A DNA stretch of 64,000 bases from Salipiger abyssi (GCF_017311415.1 NZ_JAEKIS010000001.1:620001-684000), one strand, 5' to 3'. Positions 33,005-42,212 are shown, numbered from the stretch's first letter. Notes: generated by a model from the letters alone, not told the origin. Numbers and translations are program-made.

Positions 33005-33957
33005 GCGAGACGGAAACGATCCTGATCGGCGTCTGTACCTTTCGCCGCAGCTCGTTGGAAGCGACCCTGCGGTCGCTGGCCGAAATGGCGGTGCCCGAGG
33101 GAACGGGGGTCCGGATCGTCGTGGCGGACAATGACGAGACCCCCAGCGCCCGCGCGCGGACGGAGGCGGCGGCAAATGTGCTGCCGGTGACCATCGACTA
33201 TGTGCACGCGCCCGCCCGCAATATCTCGATCGCGCGCAACGCCATTCTCGATCACGCGGCGAAGCTGGGATGTACAAAGCTGGCCTTTATCGACGACGAC
33301 GAAACCGTCGATGCGGGTTGGCTTTCCGCGCTTGTCGCGCGGCAGCGGGCGAGCGGACACTCTGCTGTCGTCGGTCCCGTGCGCGCCGCCTATCTGCCTG
33401 GCGCGCCGGATTGGATGCGGCGCGGCGCGGTGCATGACACCGAACCCGATGTGAATGACGAGGGCGTCGCCCATACCGGCTATACCTGCAATCTGCTTCT
33501 CGATCTCGCCGACCCGCGACTGGCTGGACTGCGCTTCGAACTGGCGCGGGGCCGCAGCGGAGGCGAGGATACGGCCTATTTCGCGCGGTATCAGGCCGGG
33601 GGCGGGCGCATTGCCTATGCGCCGGACGCGGTGGTGCGCGAGATGGTGCCCGAGGCGCGCGCCAGCAGGGGCTGGCTGCTGCAACGACGGTTCCGAATGG
33701 GCCAGACCCATGGCGGGCTGATCCGCGAGACGGCCGGACCGGCGGCACGGATCCGTGCCGCCGCGCTGGCGGCGCTCAAATTCGGCTATTGTCTGGTTGC
33801 GGCTGCGGCGGCACCCTTCGACACTTTGCGCAGAAACCGGGCATTGATACGCGGCGCGCTGCACGCGGGTGCTGTTTCGGGCTGTCTGGGAGGAGCAGCT
33901 CTGCAACTATACGGAGCCGGCGATGGCGTCGTCGAAGAAACCATGGGGACACGGTGA
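33001..33957 (+). CDS. exoM: GT2 glycosyltransferase, ExoM-like
   Basis: This 318-residue GT2 has ILIGVCTFRRSSLEATLRSL, VVADNDETPSARA, HAPARNISIARNAILDHA and FIDDDETVDAGWLSAL with the DDD metal motif near residues 99-101. TGYTCNLLLDL and GRSGGEDTAYF give the acceptor/catalytic region, as in ExoM. The C-terminus is hydrophobic. The ATG overlaps the exoA stop by 4 bases. The exoP gene starts 8 bases after the stop, so the set continues as one operon. Confidence 0.88.
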   Translation: MSETETILIGVCTFRRSSLEATLRSLAEMAVPEGTGVRIVVADNDETPSARARTEAAANVLPVTIDYVHAPARNISIARNAILDHAAKLGCTKLAFIDDDETVDAGWLSALVARQRASGHSAVVGPVRAAYLPGAPDWMRRGAVHDTEPDVNDEGVAHTGYTCNLLLDLADPRLAGLRFELARGRSGGEDTAYFARYQAGGGRIAYAPDAVVREMVPEARASRGWLLQRRFRMGQTHGGLIRETAGPAARIRAAALAALKFGYCLVAAAAAPFDTLRRNRALIRGALHAGAVSGCLGGAALQLYGAGDGVVEETMGTR

Positions 33958-33964
33958 TACACGC

Positions 33965-36322
33965 ATGCTGAGATTCGACGATGGAGCCGGAACCCTGCGA
34001 GAAGAACGAAACGAGTCGACCCTGCCCCATGTCGATCTGTCGCGTCTTCTGGCCGCGCTGAAACGGCGAAAGAAGGCGATCATTTTTTCCGTGATCTTCT
34101 GGGCGATTCTCGGTGTTGGCGTCGCGATGACATCGCCACGGTATTACGTCGCCACCGCGCAGGTGCTCCTGGACAGCAATATCAGCCGGACTCTGCAACA
34201 GGTTTCCACCGTAGGCGATCTCCCGACCTCCAACGCCGCCATGGAGAGCGCGCGGCTGGTGCTGTCTTCGGATCCCGTCGCCACAGCGGTCGCCGACCGT
34301 TTGGAGCTCGACCAAAACCCTGCTTTCATGAATCCGCCGGTGGCGCTGTCCAGCAAGATCATCGGGCAGGTGATGGCCTGGGTCCGCTGGCCGATCAGTT
34401 ATTTGCGCAATATGATCGCGCCGGAACCAGAGGTCCCTGACGCCGAGGTCGTGCAGCCGACGCCGGAGCAGATCGCTGAGATGCAACGCTCTGCCATCGT
34501 GCAGGCCTTGCAGCGGCAGGTGCGGGTTTCCCGCGTCGGCAACAGCGCGGTTCTGGGGATCAGCTATACTGCCTACGATCCCAATCTTGCCGCCGATGTC
34601 GTGAACAGCTTTGCCAATGTTTATGTCTCTGACGTTCTGAACGCCAATTACGAAGCGACGGAGCGCATGACCTCATGGATGCTCGACCGTCTGACCACGC
34701 TGGAGCAGGACGCCAGGGAGGCGGCGCAGGCGGCAGAGGCCTATCGGGCCGAGAACGGTCTCGTGGCGACAAACAACGTCACCATGTCTCAAAACGCGGT
34801 GACCGCGCTGAACTCGGACCTGTCCCAGGCGATCGCAGCGGCGGCGCGGGCCCGCGCCCAGGTCACCGCGCTCGAGGCGGTGGTCGGCCGTGGCGCCGGA
34901 GCACTGATCGCCAATGGTGTGCCCTCCGGCCTGCCTCCGATTGATGATCCGGAGTTCCAGCGGATTCAGCGGCAGCTCGCCGCGCTGGCTGACGACCTGC
35001 GCGAGGCGGAGCGGATTGCCGGCGTCGACTCGGCGCTTTACCGGACCAACCAGTTGCGCGCCCACAACGCGGCGCGACAGCTGTTCAACACGATCCAGGT
35101 CCGGCTGGAGCAGGCAAGGGGAGAGGAAGCGCTCGCCGAAGCACGGGTGAGTGCGCTGCGCGAGAGCCTGAACGCCGCGATGAGCAACGACGCACGCAGC
35201 GGCAGCGCACATGTCGAGCTGCGCGCGCTTGAGGATCGCGCCACCACCCTTGCGGCGCTCCATCAGAGTTTTCTGGCGAAATTTCAAGAGCTTGATCAGC
35301 AGAAGAGCTTTCCAATCTCGAATGTGCGCGTTCTGAATCTTGCGCAGGTGCCGCGCTTTGCCGCCGGTCCGAGCGTGAAGATGGCGCTGCTGGTCTGCAT
35401 CGTTCTGGGGTTGATGACCGGTCTTGTGATCGCTGCGATCCGCGAGTGGCGCGACCGCTTCCTCTATACCGCCGAGCAGGTCGGCGACGAGGTCGGCTCG
35501 CAGTTCCTCGGGTATCTGCCGATCGTCACCCGAAAGCCGGATATCCTGACCAAGAACGACTCGAAGAAACCCGCCGCCGCGAATCCTGAAACCGGCGCCG
35601 TGCCGCTCGATGTCACGCCTCCCTGCTACGCGCTTGAAAAACCAAGATCGCAATTCGCCGAAACGCTGCGCAGCATCCGACTGACCATCAGCCTTGCCTG
35701 GCGCCGCGAGCGCTTGCAGGTGATCGCGCTGAGTTCGGCACGGCCGCATGAGGGCAAGACCTTTATCGCCTATAATCTTGCCGCGACCATCGCCGCCGGC
35801 GGGTCGTCGGTGGTTTTGCTCGATGCCGACCCGCATCGCAGCGGCCTGTCGCGATATTTCGGGCTGCGGCGCGGTGCCGGGCTTCTGGAGGTTCTGGAGG
35901 GCTCGCGGCACTGGCGCTCGGTTCTGCGTTCGGTGCCGGGCACCGGCGTCGACATGCTGCCGGTGCCCGCTGTGCGTGAGCGGCCTCAGGTGCAGGAGAT
36001 GCTTGCGAGTCAGCGTTTCAGCGAACTTCTGGCCGAGCTGCGCGGCAGCTACGATTACATCGTTCTCGATCTCGCGCCGATGGGGCCTGTCTCGGATGTC
36101 CGGGCCGTGATCGACGAGATCGACGGGCTGGTGATGCTCGCCGAATGGGGCAAGACCAGCAAGCTTTTGCTGCGGCGCCTTCTGCATTCCGATCCCCGTA
36201 TCACGCAGAAAACGCTGGGTGTCGCACTCAACAAGGTCAACCTGAAGCGCCTGCGCAACTACGCGTCCGAAGGCGATAGCGTCAGCTATCTCGGGGATTA
36301 CGGAGGCTATTACGTCGAGTGA
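33965..36322 (+). CDS. exoP: chain-length determinant / tyrosine kinase, ExoP-like
   Basis: This 785-residue inner-membrane protein is a Wzz-BY-kinase fusion. TM1 is near residues 38-58 and TM2 near 475-495, with a long periplasmic coiled-coil region between. The cytoplasmic kinase has Walker A SARPHEGKTFIAYNLA (about residue 590-605), Walker A' VVLLDADPHRSGLSRYFG and Walker B YIVLDLAPMGPVSD. The tail has several Tyr residues (YASEGDSVSYLGDYGGYYVE) for autophosphorylation. It controls polymer length with exoQ. The start at 33965 is the first ATG after exoM. Confidence 0.92.
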   Translation: MLRFDDGAGTLREERNESTLPHVDLSRLLAALKRRKKAIIFSVIFWAILGVGVAMTSPRYYVATAQVLLDSNISRTLQQVSTVGDLPTSNAAMESARLVLSSDPVATAVADRLELDQNPAFMNPPVALSSKIIGQVMAWVRWPISYLRNMIAPEPEVPDAEVVQPTPEQIAEMQRSAIVQALQRQVRVSRVGNSAVLGISYTAYDPNLAADVVNSFANVYVSDVLNANYEATERMTSWMLDRLTTLEQDAREAAQAAEAYRAENGLVATNNVTMSQNAVTALNSDLSQAIAAAARARAQVTALEAVVGRGAGALIANGVPSGLPPIDDPEFQRIQRQLAALADDLREAERIAGVDSALYRTNQLRAHNAARQLFNTIQVRLEQARGEEALAEARVSALRESLNAAMSNDARSGSAHVELRALEDRATTLAALHQSFLAKFQELDQQKSFPISNVRVLNLAQVPRFAAGPSVKMALLVCIVLGLMTGLVIAAIREWRDRFLYTAEQVGDEVGSQFLGYLPIVTRKPDILTKNDSKKPAAANPETGAVPLDVTPPCYALEKPRSQFAETLRSIRLTISLAWRRERLQVIALSSARPHEGKTFIAYNLAATIAAGGSSVVLLDADPHRSGLSRYFGLRRGAGLLEVLEGSRHWRSVLRSVPGTGVDMLPVPAVRERPQVQEMLASQRFSELLAELRGSYDYIVLDLAPMGPVSDVRAVIDEIDGLVMLAEWGKTSKLLLRRLLHSDPRITQKTLGVALNKVNLKRLRNYASEGDSVSYLGDYGGYYVE

Positions 36323-36418
36323 TCGCTAACGCGACCGTGTTCCTCCTGCGCCGGCTCTGCCCTCGGTTGAAATTTTCTTAGCTGCGTGCTATCCGGACTT
36401 AGGGAGAGGAGAACCAAA

Positions 36419-36658
36419 GTGACGTTTTCCGCATTTTTGGCCGGACTGGCGATCTATCTGACACTTCAGACCGTTGCGGCGTCCATGCTCGGACTCGGGC
36501 TGTGGACCATTGTTGTGCTTGATGTGGCAGCGCTTTTTCTCGCGCAGCTCATCTATCTCGTGGTGATCTTCGCGATGGTCCGGCGTCAGGACGCCAATCG
36601 TGAAGACGCGACTCACGAGGCGCGCCGTCGCACCGGCGAAGATGCCTTTCCCACCTGA
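36419..36658 (+). CDS. exoX: small two-helix membrane protein, ExoX/SyrA-like
   Basis: A 79-residue protein starts at GTG 36419 after AGGGAGAGGAG. It has two hydrophobic helices (about residues 4-24 and 27-52) joined by LGLW, with a charged tail (RRQDANREDATHEARRR). SLGLGLWT followed by LFLAQLIYLVVIFAMV resembles the small ExoX/SyrA proteins that repress exopolysaccharide production, possibly by acting on ExoY. The gene sits 96 bases after exoP, which is consistent. The assignment rests on size, topology and context rather than a strong motif. Confidence 0.6.
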   Translation: MTFSAFLAGLAIYLTLQTVAASMLGLGLWTIVVLDVAALFLAQLIYLVVIFAMVRRQDANREDATHEARRRTGEDAFPT

Positions 36659-36667
36659 CACAAAGCC

Positions 36668-38584
36668 CTAGCTCTGTGACGCTGCCCGCCTGCGTTTGAA
36701 CTTCGGGCGAACCGGTGTGTGGGTCGATTCCTTGCTCAGCATCTTGGCAAAATCGCCGTCGGGTTTTGCCATAAGCTCACTTGGCGACCCGGACTCGATG
36801 AGCTGACCGTCTCCGATGGCGTGGATCGTATCGGCAAAGGCCACCATGGAGGGCCGGTGCGCGATGGTCAGTACCGTCAGGCCCTGACGCGCCATGCGGC
36901 GCACGGAATTGGCCACATGTTCCTGGGTCTTCCAGTCGAGCGCGCTGGTGGCCTCGTCGAGAACCAGGAAGCGCGCATTGCGCAGAAAGGCCAGCGCCAG
37001 CGCCAGCCGTTGACGTTCGCCGCCGGACAGCTGAACGCCGCGATTGCCGATCACCGTGTCGATGCCGTTGGGAAGGGCGCGGACGAAATCCGCCGCCGCC
37101 GCCAGTTCCAGCGCCTGCCAAAGCTCGTCTTCGTCGTGCTGGCGCGCGGAGATCATCGTGAGGTTCTCGCGCACCGAAAGATTGAGCAGAAAATTCTCCT
37201 GCGCTACATAAGCGATCTGTTCGCGCCAGCCGCGCAATTCCGGGGGGCTCAGAGGCCGTCCGTCGAAGGTGATGCGACCGGCGGTCGGCTGGATCAATCC
37301 GGTCACCAGATCGGCGATGGTGCTTTTCCCCGAGCCGGACATGCCGATCAGGGCGGTGACCCGGCCCGCCGGCATTTCGAGGGTGAGGTCGCGGACGGCG
37401 GGGCGTTCGGCACCTTCGTGACGATAGGAAACCCCTTCGAACACAATGCCGTCTTTCAGCGGCGGGATCGGCATGCTGGTATGTGCCGAGGTATCCTCGG
37501 CAAGGCGCAGATCGGTTTCGAGCCGACGCAGATGCCGCCAGGCGGCGAGGTTGGGCAGAAGCTGCTGCATCTGCATCTGCAAAGACATGAACCGCGGCGC
37601 GATCCGCATGGCGATCAGCAGGAGCACAACGAGGCTGGCAAAATCCATCGCAAGCACACGCACGGCGATATAGATGAAGATCGCCGCGCCGAGCGTGATC
37701 ATGATATGAAACAGGCCGGAGCCGGTGGCGCTGTGATGCACATAGGCGCGGGTGTCGCGCTTGTTCTCGTTCAGGAGCTGCTGGAACTGGCCGAAGAAGA
37801 CACGCTCACCATTGGTTGCGCGGGCGATCTTGAGACCGTTGAGGAAATCCGAGACCGTGGCGAACTGGCGCCGGCGCGATTCCTGCAACAGTTCGCCGAA
37901 CTGGGTGGCACGGCGGCGGAACGGCCGCATCAGAACCAGCGCCACCACGCCGAAGCCAAGCATAAGCAGGGTCATCGGCGGCGAGATCAGCAGGCTCATG
38001 CCGGCGTAGATCGCCAGCATCACGAGGCCTTGCAGCCCGGCCAGCAGGAACATGCCGCAGGTCGAGATGCGCTCGACCTCGCTGGTTAGTGCGTGTTCGA
38101 GATCGCTGATCGCCAGCCGCGTGATCCGGTCCCAGCGCGCCCGCGACAATGCCGAGAACAGCGACAGCCGGACACCGTTGGTGAAATCGAACATCGTATC
38201 GTTGAGATAGGTCGTCTTCATCCGGTTAAAGGCGACCTGCGCCACTACCACCAGCACAAAGAGGCTCAGAAGCATCTCGAGGCTGATGGAGATGTCGGGC
38301 AGGGAAACCCCACCGATCTCGTATTGTCCAAGGTCGAGCGTCTGCGTTGCATCCTCGCTTTTCAGGATCACCTGAAGCACGGGAAGCAGCAGCAGGATCG
38401 ACATGCCCTCGGTAAGCCCGCCGAGGATCAGCATCACCAGCGCCACCCAGAACCGCCGGCGCCCGACTCCGCGCAGCGCTGCCAGGATCTCGCGGATTTC
38501 CCGCGTGGTGCGCTGTCCTGGACGCTCCTTCTGTGCGGGTGTCGCTTTGGCGCGTCTGCCGGTGTCCTGCATGGCCATGGTCAT
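36668..38584 (-). CDS. ABC exporter (fused membrane and ATPase domains), lasso-peptide D protein
   Basis: This 638-residue exporter has an N-terminal six-helix membrane domain (residues about 40-350) and a C-terminal ATPase: Walker A LIGMSGSGKST, signature LSGGERQRLALALAFLRNARF, Walker B LVLDEATSALD. There is no N-terminal C39 peptidase, as expected for lasso D proteins, where the precursor is cleaved by B2. Its start overlaps the kinase stop by 4 bases. It presumably exports the mature lasso peptide and gives self-immunity. It is convergent with the exoX-like gene, 9 bases apart. Confidence 0.88.
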   Translation of the reverse strand: MTMAMQDTGRRAKATPAQKERPGQRTTREIREILAALRGVGRRRFWVALVMLILGGLTEGMSILLLLPVLQVILKSEDATQTLDLGQYEIGGVSLPDISISLEMLLSLFVLVVVAQVAFNRMKTTYLNDTMFDFTNGVRLSLFSALSRARWDRITRLAISDLEHALTSEVERISTCGMFLLAGLQGLVMLAIYAGMSLLISPPMTLLMLGFGVVALVLMRPFRRRATQFGELLQESRRRQFATVSDFLNGLKIARATNGERVFFGQFQQLLNENKRDTRAYVHHSATGSGLFHIMITLGAAIFIYIAVRVLAMDFASLVVLLLIAMRIAPRFMSLQMQMQQLLPNLAAWRHLRRLETDLRLAEDTSAHTSMPIPPLKDGIVFEGVSYRHEGAERPAVRDLTLEMPAGRVTALIGMSGSGKSTIADLVTGLIQPTAGRITFDGRPLSPPELRGWREQIAYVAQENFLLNLSVRENLTMISARQHDEDELWQALELAAAADFVRALPNGIDTVIGNRGVQLSGGERQRLALALAFLRNARFLVLDEATSALDWKTQEHVANSVRRMARQGLTVLTIAHRPSMVAFADTIHAIGDGQLIESGSPSELMAKPDGDFAKMLSKESTHTPVRPKFKRRRAASQS

Positions 38585-39537
38585 CGGAGGTCACCTTCGT
38601 CTGTGGCGAGATCCGCGCGTATCGCGTCGATCAGCCCGGGCAGCCGGTCGTGACCGCAGGGCGTGCGCAGCCGCCGCACCGGAATGTTCCCGGCGATTCG
38701 CACGGCAGCGCTGAAATGCGCCGCCGCATCGGCCCCGCGCAGCGCCTCCGTGCCGAAGCGCGGTGCGAAGGCAAAGCGTAGCAGCGCGGGTAGCCTGGCC
38801 TCCGCCGGAATGTCGAGAAATTCCGCCTCGGGGCCGTCGCCGCGTTCGAGCACATAGATGCGCCGCGCCGGCACCTCGGTCTGTGCGAGGCCGCCCGGCA
38901 GCAGAACCCGGCGCTTGTCGATCTTGTCGTGCACGAAGGGGCGCACAACCCAGGACGGGCAGAGGGTCTGATGCGCGAGATCGGCCTCGGCCAGCTTGAT
39001 CTGGGCGAACCCCGGCCGGATCACGCCCGAGATCGGGTCGATTGCCACCAGATCGTCGGCAAGCAGCGGCGCACCGCTGCGCAACAGCGCGCCGGCCGTG
39101 GTGGATTTGCCGGTGCCCTTGTCCGCGAGCAGCGCGATGCCCGCCCCGTCGATTGCCGCGGCGCTGGCATGCAGCACAAACAGCCCGTTGCGCCGCAGCA
39201 CCTCTGACAGGATCGGGCCCAGAATCGGGAAGGCGAGCAGATCGTCGGGAACGCCGTCTTCCCGGTCGACGCTGACGCGGTCGCCCTGCGGCGAGACGTG
39301 AAACGCGCCGACATCCTGCCACCAGAAGGTCGAGCCGGTCTCGTCGAAGACATAGCCGTTACCCGAATGTCCGTTCCGCCGGGGGACACGCGCATTGGCG
39401 ATGCGCAGCTTACGCATGCCAATCCGCGCCGGGCCGCCATGTGAGAGTTCCGGCAGGCTGAGTTCGGAGCAGATGTCGAACCCGTAGGCGCAGTAGGAAT
39501 GGGCGATCTGGGTCTCTGTCGGTACGATAACGTTCAT
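38581..39537 (-). CDS. HPr-kinase-like (HprK) kinase of the lasso cluster
   Basis: This 318-residue protein has a P-loop LLADKGTGKSTTAGALLRSGAPLLADDLVAID near residues 137-168. This is the HprK/PEPCK-like nucleotide-binding arrangement (GxxGxGKS plus the downstream ADD). There is no full HprK N-terminal domain, so it belongs to the stand-alone kinases found in RiPP clusters. In the paeninodin cluster a homologous kinase phosphorylates the C-terminal serine of the lasso peptide. Here the precursor ends in Thr. It is coupled to both neighbours by 4-base overlaps. The start at 39537 avoids a long overlap with the cyclase gene. Confidence 0.85.
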   Translation of the reverse strand: MNVIVPTETQIAHSYCAYGFDICSELSLPELSHGGPARIGMRKLRIANARVPRRNGHSGNGYVFDETGSTFWWQDVGAFHVSPQGDRVSVDREDGVPDDLLAFPILGPILSEVLRRNGLFVLHASAAAIDGAGIALLADKGTGKSTTAGALLRSGAPLLADDLVAIDPISGVIRPGFAQIKLAEADLAHQTLCPSWVVRPFVHDKIDKRRVLLPGGLAQTEVPARRIYVLERGDGPEAEFLDIPAEARLPALLRFAFAPRFGTEALRGADAAAHFSAAVRIAGNIPVRRLRTPCGHDRLPGLIDAIRADLATDEGDLR

Positions 39538-41426
39538 GACAGGGCCTTTCTCGGGGCAGGCATTTCGGCGCCGGTACGGCTGTGCAACCAGGTGTCCAGC
39601 CACAGCAGGCGCATCAGCGGGGCAACGGCGCGGGGCCGGGTGTCCTCTTTGTCGAAGGCGTCGATGACGCCGCGCAGCGACCCTGGGTCGAGATAGGGGG
39701 CGAGCAGCTCGGGTACCGCGTGGGCGAGGCTGTCGAGCCGTGCGCGCTGCGCGGCGGTGAAGCCCGTGACGATTCCGGGCGTGAAATCGGTCTTGCCCTC
39801 GCGCCGGCGCACGATCTCGGGGAGCACGCCGGCCATCGCCTTGCGCAACAGGTCGCGCGGTTGCCCCGGCGCGATTTTCGCCCGGGTCGGCTGGCCCAGC
39901 GTGATCGCGATCACATGCCGGTCGTAGAACGGAAAGCGCAGGTCGAGCCCGGCATGGGTGGCGGCACGGTCGAGGAACTCGAAGGCCAGCGCCGTGCTTG
40001 GGTTCTGCACGATACGGGCGTGGTAGCGGGTGAACGGATCGAGATGATCGTGGCGCAGCGCGACGGGCCCGAACGGCGCGGTGTCGGTATAGCCGGGTGC
40101 GAGCGGCTGCGGCGGCATCAACTGCATTGGGGTCTGCCCCGCCGCGCTTTGGCCCAGCATGCGGCGCATCAGCGGGCGCACCGGGCGGGGGCCGTGATGC
40201 GCGAGCGCGGCGATCATCTGGCTACGGGGAGAGGAGGGCGTTTCGCTGACAGCCGCATTGGCCCGCAATGCGCGCCAGAGTGTGCGCCAGCGTCTTTCAT
40301 GCGCCAGCTCGCCGAAATACCAGGTGCCGTTGCCGATGACCTCGTCGCCGCCATGCCCGTCGAGTACGACACCGGCGCCAATGCCGACGGCGGCGCGATG
40401 TGTCTGCGCCAGCATCGTCTGGTTCGGGGCGAAGACCGGAAAACCCTGCTCCGCGAGCACCCGGTCCATGCCCTCGAAGGCGGTTCCGATGCGCGTCTGC
40501 GCGTCGACGCCCAGGATATTGCCGCAGTTTCGGACCGCATCGATATAGCGGCCCTCGTCAAGCTCCGGCATCTCGGCATAGCGCATGGAAAGCGCCCGCA
40601 CCGGCCTGTCCGAGGCGCGTGCGGCCAGACAGGTGATTGTGCTGGAATCAAGCCCGCCGCTCAGCAGGGTGGTGGAATCGCGCGTCATGCGCGCGCGGAC
40701 GGCACGGTCGAGCGCTTCGGCAAGCGCCTCGGGGGCCTCGGCCTCGGGAAGCGTTGCGGTCTCGATCTGCCACCATGCGTCTTCCCACACGGAGGTACCG
40801 TCGCACGCAAGCCGATGCCCCGGAGCAAGGCGGCGGACGCCGGGAAAGGGAGACAACGCCGCGTCATGCTCTTCACCGGAGAGAAACCCGGCGATCCATC
40901 GCGGATCCGGTGCGGCGACGCCATCGTCCAGCGCAGCCGGTTCACTGGCGATCAGCAAGAGGTCCGCTGTGGCGCGGTAGGCGAGCGGCTTGATGCCGAA
41001 CCGGTCGCGCAGGGCGAGCAGGCGGCGCGCGGCGGGATCCCAGATGACGAAGGCGAACTCGCCCTCGAGATGATCGCCGAGCGCGACGCCCCAGCGATCA
41101 TAAGCCGCCAGAACCGCGAGCGCGTCGCTGCGATAGCGGCTCCCTGCCGCCTGCGCCAGCTGCGGGCCGTCGAGAATTGCGAGGTCTCCCACCAGCAGCG
41201 GGCCGTCCGGGCGCAATTGCCAGGCACCGCCGGTCGGCGCGAGAATGTCGGAGGTCCCGTTCGCGCCGGGCCGGAACATCAGCTGCGCAAGGGCGGCGGG
41301 TCCGCTTTCGGTTCGGTAGATGCCCTGTGGCCCACGATGGCGCAGCCGCGCGAGCGGTGCATCGAGCAGCGGACCCGGTGCCGGACCGGCCCCGTTCAGC
41401 CGCAACGCTGCCACAAAGCCGCTCAT
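39534..41426 (-). CDS. lasso peptide macrolactam synthetase (asparagine-synthetase-like C protein)
   Basis: This 630-residue protein has an N-terminal glutamine-amidotransferase-like domain and a C-terminal synthetase domain. The N-terminus is MSGF instead of MCGI: the catalytic Cys2 of asparagine synthetases is absent, as expected if glutamine hydrolysis is not needed. The synthetase domain has the pyrophosphatase loop LLSGGLDSSTI near residues 253-264 and VVLDGHGGDEVIG, which hold ATP to adenylate the Asp side chain. It would close the Gly1-Asp9 ring. It is coupled to B2 (overlap 4) and the kinase (overlap 4). Confidence 0.9.
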   Translation of the reverse strand: MSGFVAALRLNGAGPAPGPLLDAPLARLRHRGPQGIYRTESGPAALAQLMFRPGANGTSDILAPTGGAWQLRPDGPLLVGDLAILDGPQLAQAAGSRYRSDALAVLAAYDRWGVALGDHLEGEFAFVIWDPAARRLLALRDRFGIKPLAYRATADLLLIASEPAALDDGVAAPDPRWIAGFLSGEEHDAALSPFPGVRRLAPGHRLACDGTSVWEDAWWQIETATLPEAEAPEALAEALDRAVRARMTRDSTTLLSGGLDSSTITCLAARASDRPVRALSMRYAEMPELDEGRYIDAVRNCGNILGVDAQTRIGTAFEGMDRVLAEQGFPVFAPNQTMLAQTHRAAVGIGAGVVLDGHGGDEVIGNGTWYFGELAHERRWRTLWRALRANAAVSETPSSPRSQMIAALAHHGPRPVRPLMRRMLGQSAAGQTPMQLMPPQPLAPGYTDTAPFGPVALRHDHLDPFTRYHARIVQNPSTALAFEFLDRAATHAGLDLRFPFYDRHVIAITLGQPTRAKIAPGQPRDLLRKAMAGVLPEIVRRREGKTDFTPGIVTGFTAAQRARLDSLAHAVPELLAPYLDPGSLRGVIDAFDKEDTRPRAVAPLMRLLWLDTWLHSRTGAEMPAPRKALS

Positions 41427-41893
41427 TCCCGCGCACTCTGCAAGCGGGATGGTGTGTTTGCGGCCGGTTCAAAGGCGCGGTGTCGCGCATAGTCCTCGCT
41501 GCTGCCGCCAAGCACGATCACTCCGTCGCTGAGCAGCCAGGCATGGGGACGGAACCCCTCGCCGGTATCCACCGGCAGGCTCAGGCGGATCTCGCCGCCG
41601 CGGCCACGTTTCGCCAACAGCCAGTCGCCTGCAAGCGCCTGGGTCAGACAGGTGGCGCCCGGCACCAGACGGGCGGCAGCGGTGACCGACCAAGCGATTT
41701 CGCGCAGGTCGTGTAGTGGCGAAAGGGTGCCCGTCGCAGTCGCCGCCTGCGCGCGCTCGGCATCAATTCCGGCTCGTAGGCGCGGCATCTGCCTCAGGAT
41801 GAGCGCGAGCCGTGCGCGCGCCACCGCCACCAGCGCCGTGACTAGCAGGTGCAGACGATGGGGGGACCGCAGGACTCTGCCCAGCCGGTCCAT
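41423..41893 (-). CDS. lasso peptide leader peptidase B2 (transglutaminase-like)
   Basis: This 156-residue protein has the B2 signature: VPGATCLTQALAGDWLLAKRG with catalytic Cys82, FRPHAWLLSDG with His117 and Asp123, forming the cysteine-protease triad. Proteins of this family cut the leader off lasso precursors after the conserved Thr at position -2. The start codon shares one base with the B1 stop (TGATG), and the stop overlaps the cyclase start by 4 bases. Confidence 0.9.
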   Translation of the reverse strand: MDRLGRVLRSPHRLHLLVTALVAVARARLALILRQMPRLRAGIDAERAQAATATGTLSPLHDLREIAWSVTAAARLVPGATCLTQALAGDWLLAKRGRGGEIRLSLPVDTGEGFRPHAWLLSDGVIVLGGSSEDYARHRAFEPAANTPSRLQSARE

Positions 41894-42159
41894 CAGGCCG
41901 CTCCTTGAAGCAGGCTTTCATCCATCAAAGTCGATACGAAGGTCTCGACATCCGCCGTGCAGATCTCGGGCGAGACATCGAATTCCGTCACCACGGCGGC
42001 GACGAGCGTGTCGATATCGGCACCGTTCGAGAGGGCATTCCAGATCGTGGCCCCGACCGGGTCGAGGCTGAAATAGGTGTTGGTTTTCATGTCGAGGATC
42101 GCGAGCCCGTCGCCATACGCGCAGGCCATGCAATCGGGTTTGGGGCGATAAATCATCAC
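41893..42159 (-). CDS. lasso peptide B1 protein (PqqD-like RRE)
   Basis: This 88-residue protein has the PqqD/RRE winged-helix pattern: GDGLAILDMKTNTYFSLDPVGATIWNALSNGADIDTLVAAVVTEFDVSPE. The beta-hairpin (AILDMKTNTYFSL) and the helix following (GATIWNALS) are the leader-binding face. It would bind the precursor's YxxPxI leader motif and deliver it to B2. The gene lies 88 bases downstream of the precursor, separated by a stable hairpin, and begins the coupled B1-B2-C-kinase-D unit. Confidence 0.88.
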   Translation of the reverse strand: MMIYRPKPDCMACAYGDGLAILDMKTNTYFSLDPVGATIWNALSNGADIDTLVAAVVTEFDVSPEICTADVETFVSTLMDESLLQGAA

Positions 42160-42181
42160 GTTGAAAACTCAAAGGAAAGAT

Positions 42182-42212
42182 CTGGCCGGGATCGGCAGCT
42201 GACCCCGGCCAG
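42182..42212 (-). terminator. stable hairpin between precursor and processing genes
   Basis: A perfect 9-bp stem CTGGCCGGG/CCCGGCCAG with a 13-base loop lies between the precursor stop and the B1 start on the minus strand. A short pyrimidine-rich stretch follows (ATCTTTCC), not a strong T-run. Such intergenic hairpins in lasso clusters let the precursor mRNA accumulate over the enzyme mRNA, by partial termination or 3' protection. A second small hairpin (CCGAA/TTCGG) is at about 42224-42235. Confidence 0.65.

Noticed and set aside
41893-42159. Pyrroloquinoline quinone (PQQ) biosynthesis, from the PqqD-like gene
   Set aside because: No pqqA, pqqB, pqqC or pqqE genes are adjacent; the partners are B2 and cyclase, so it is a lasso RRE protein.
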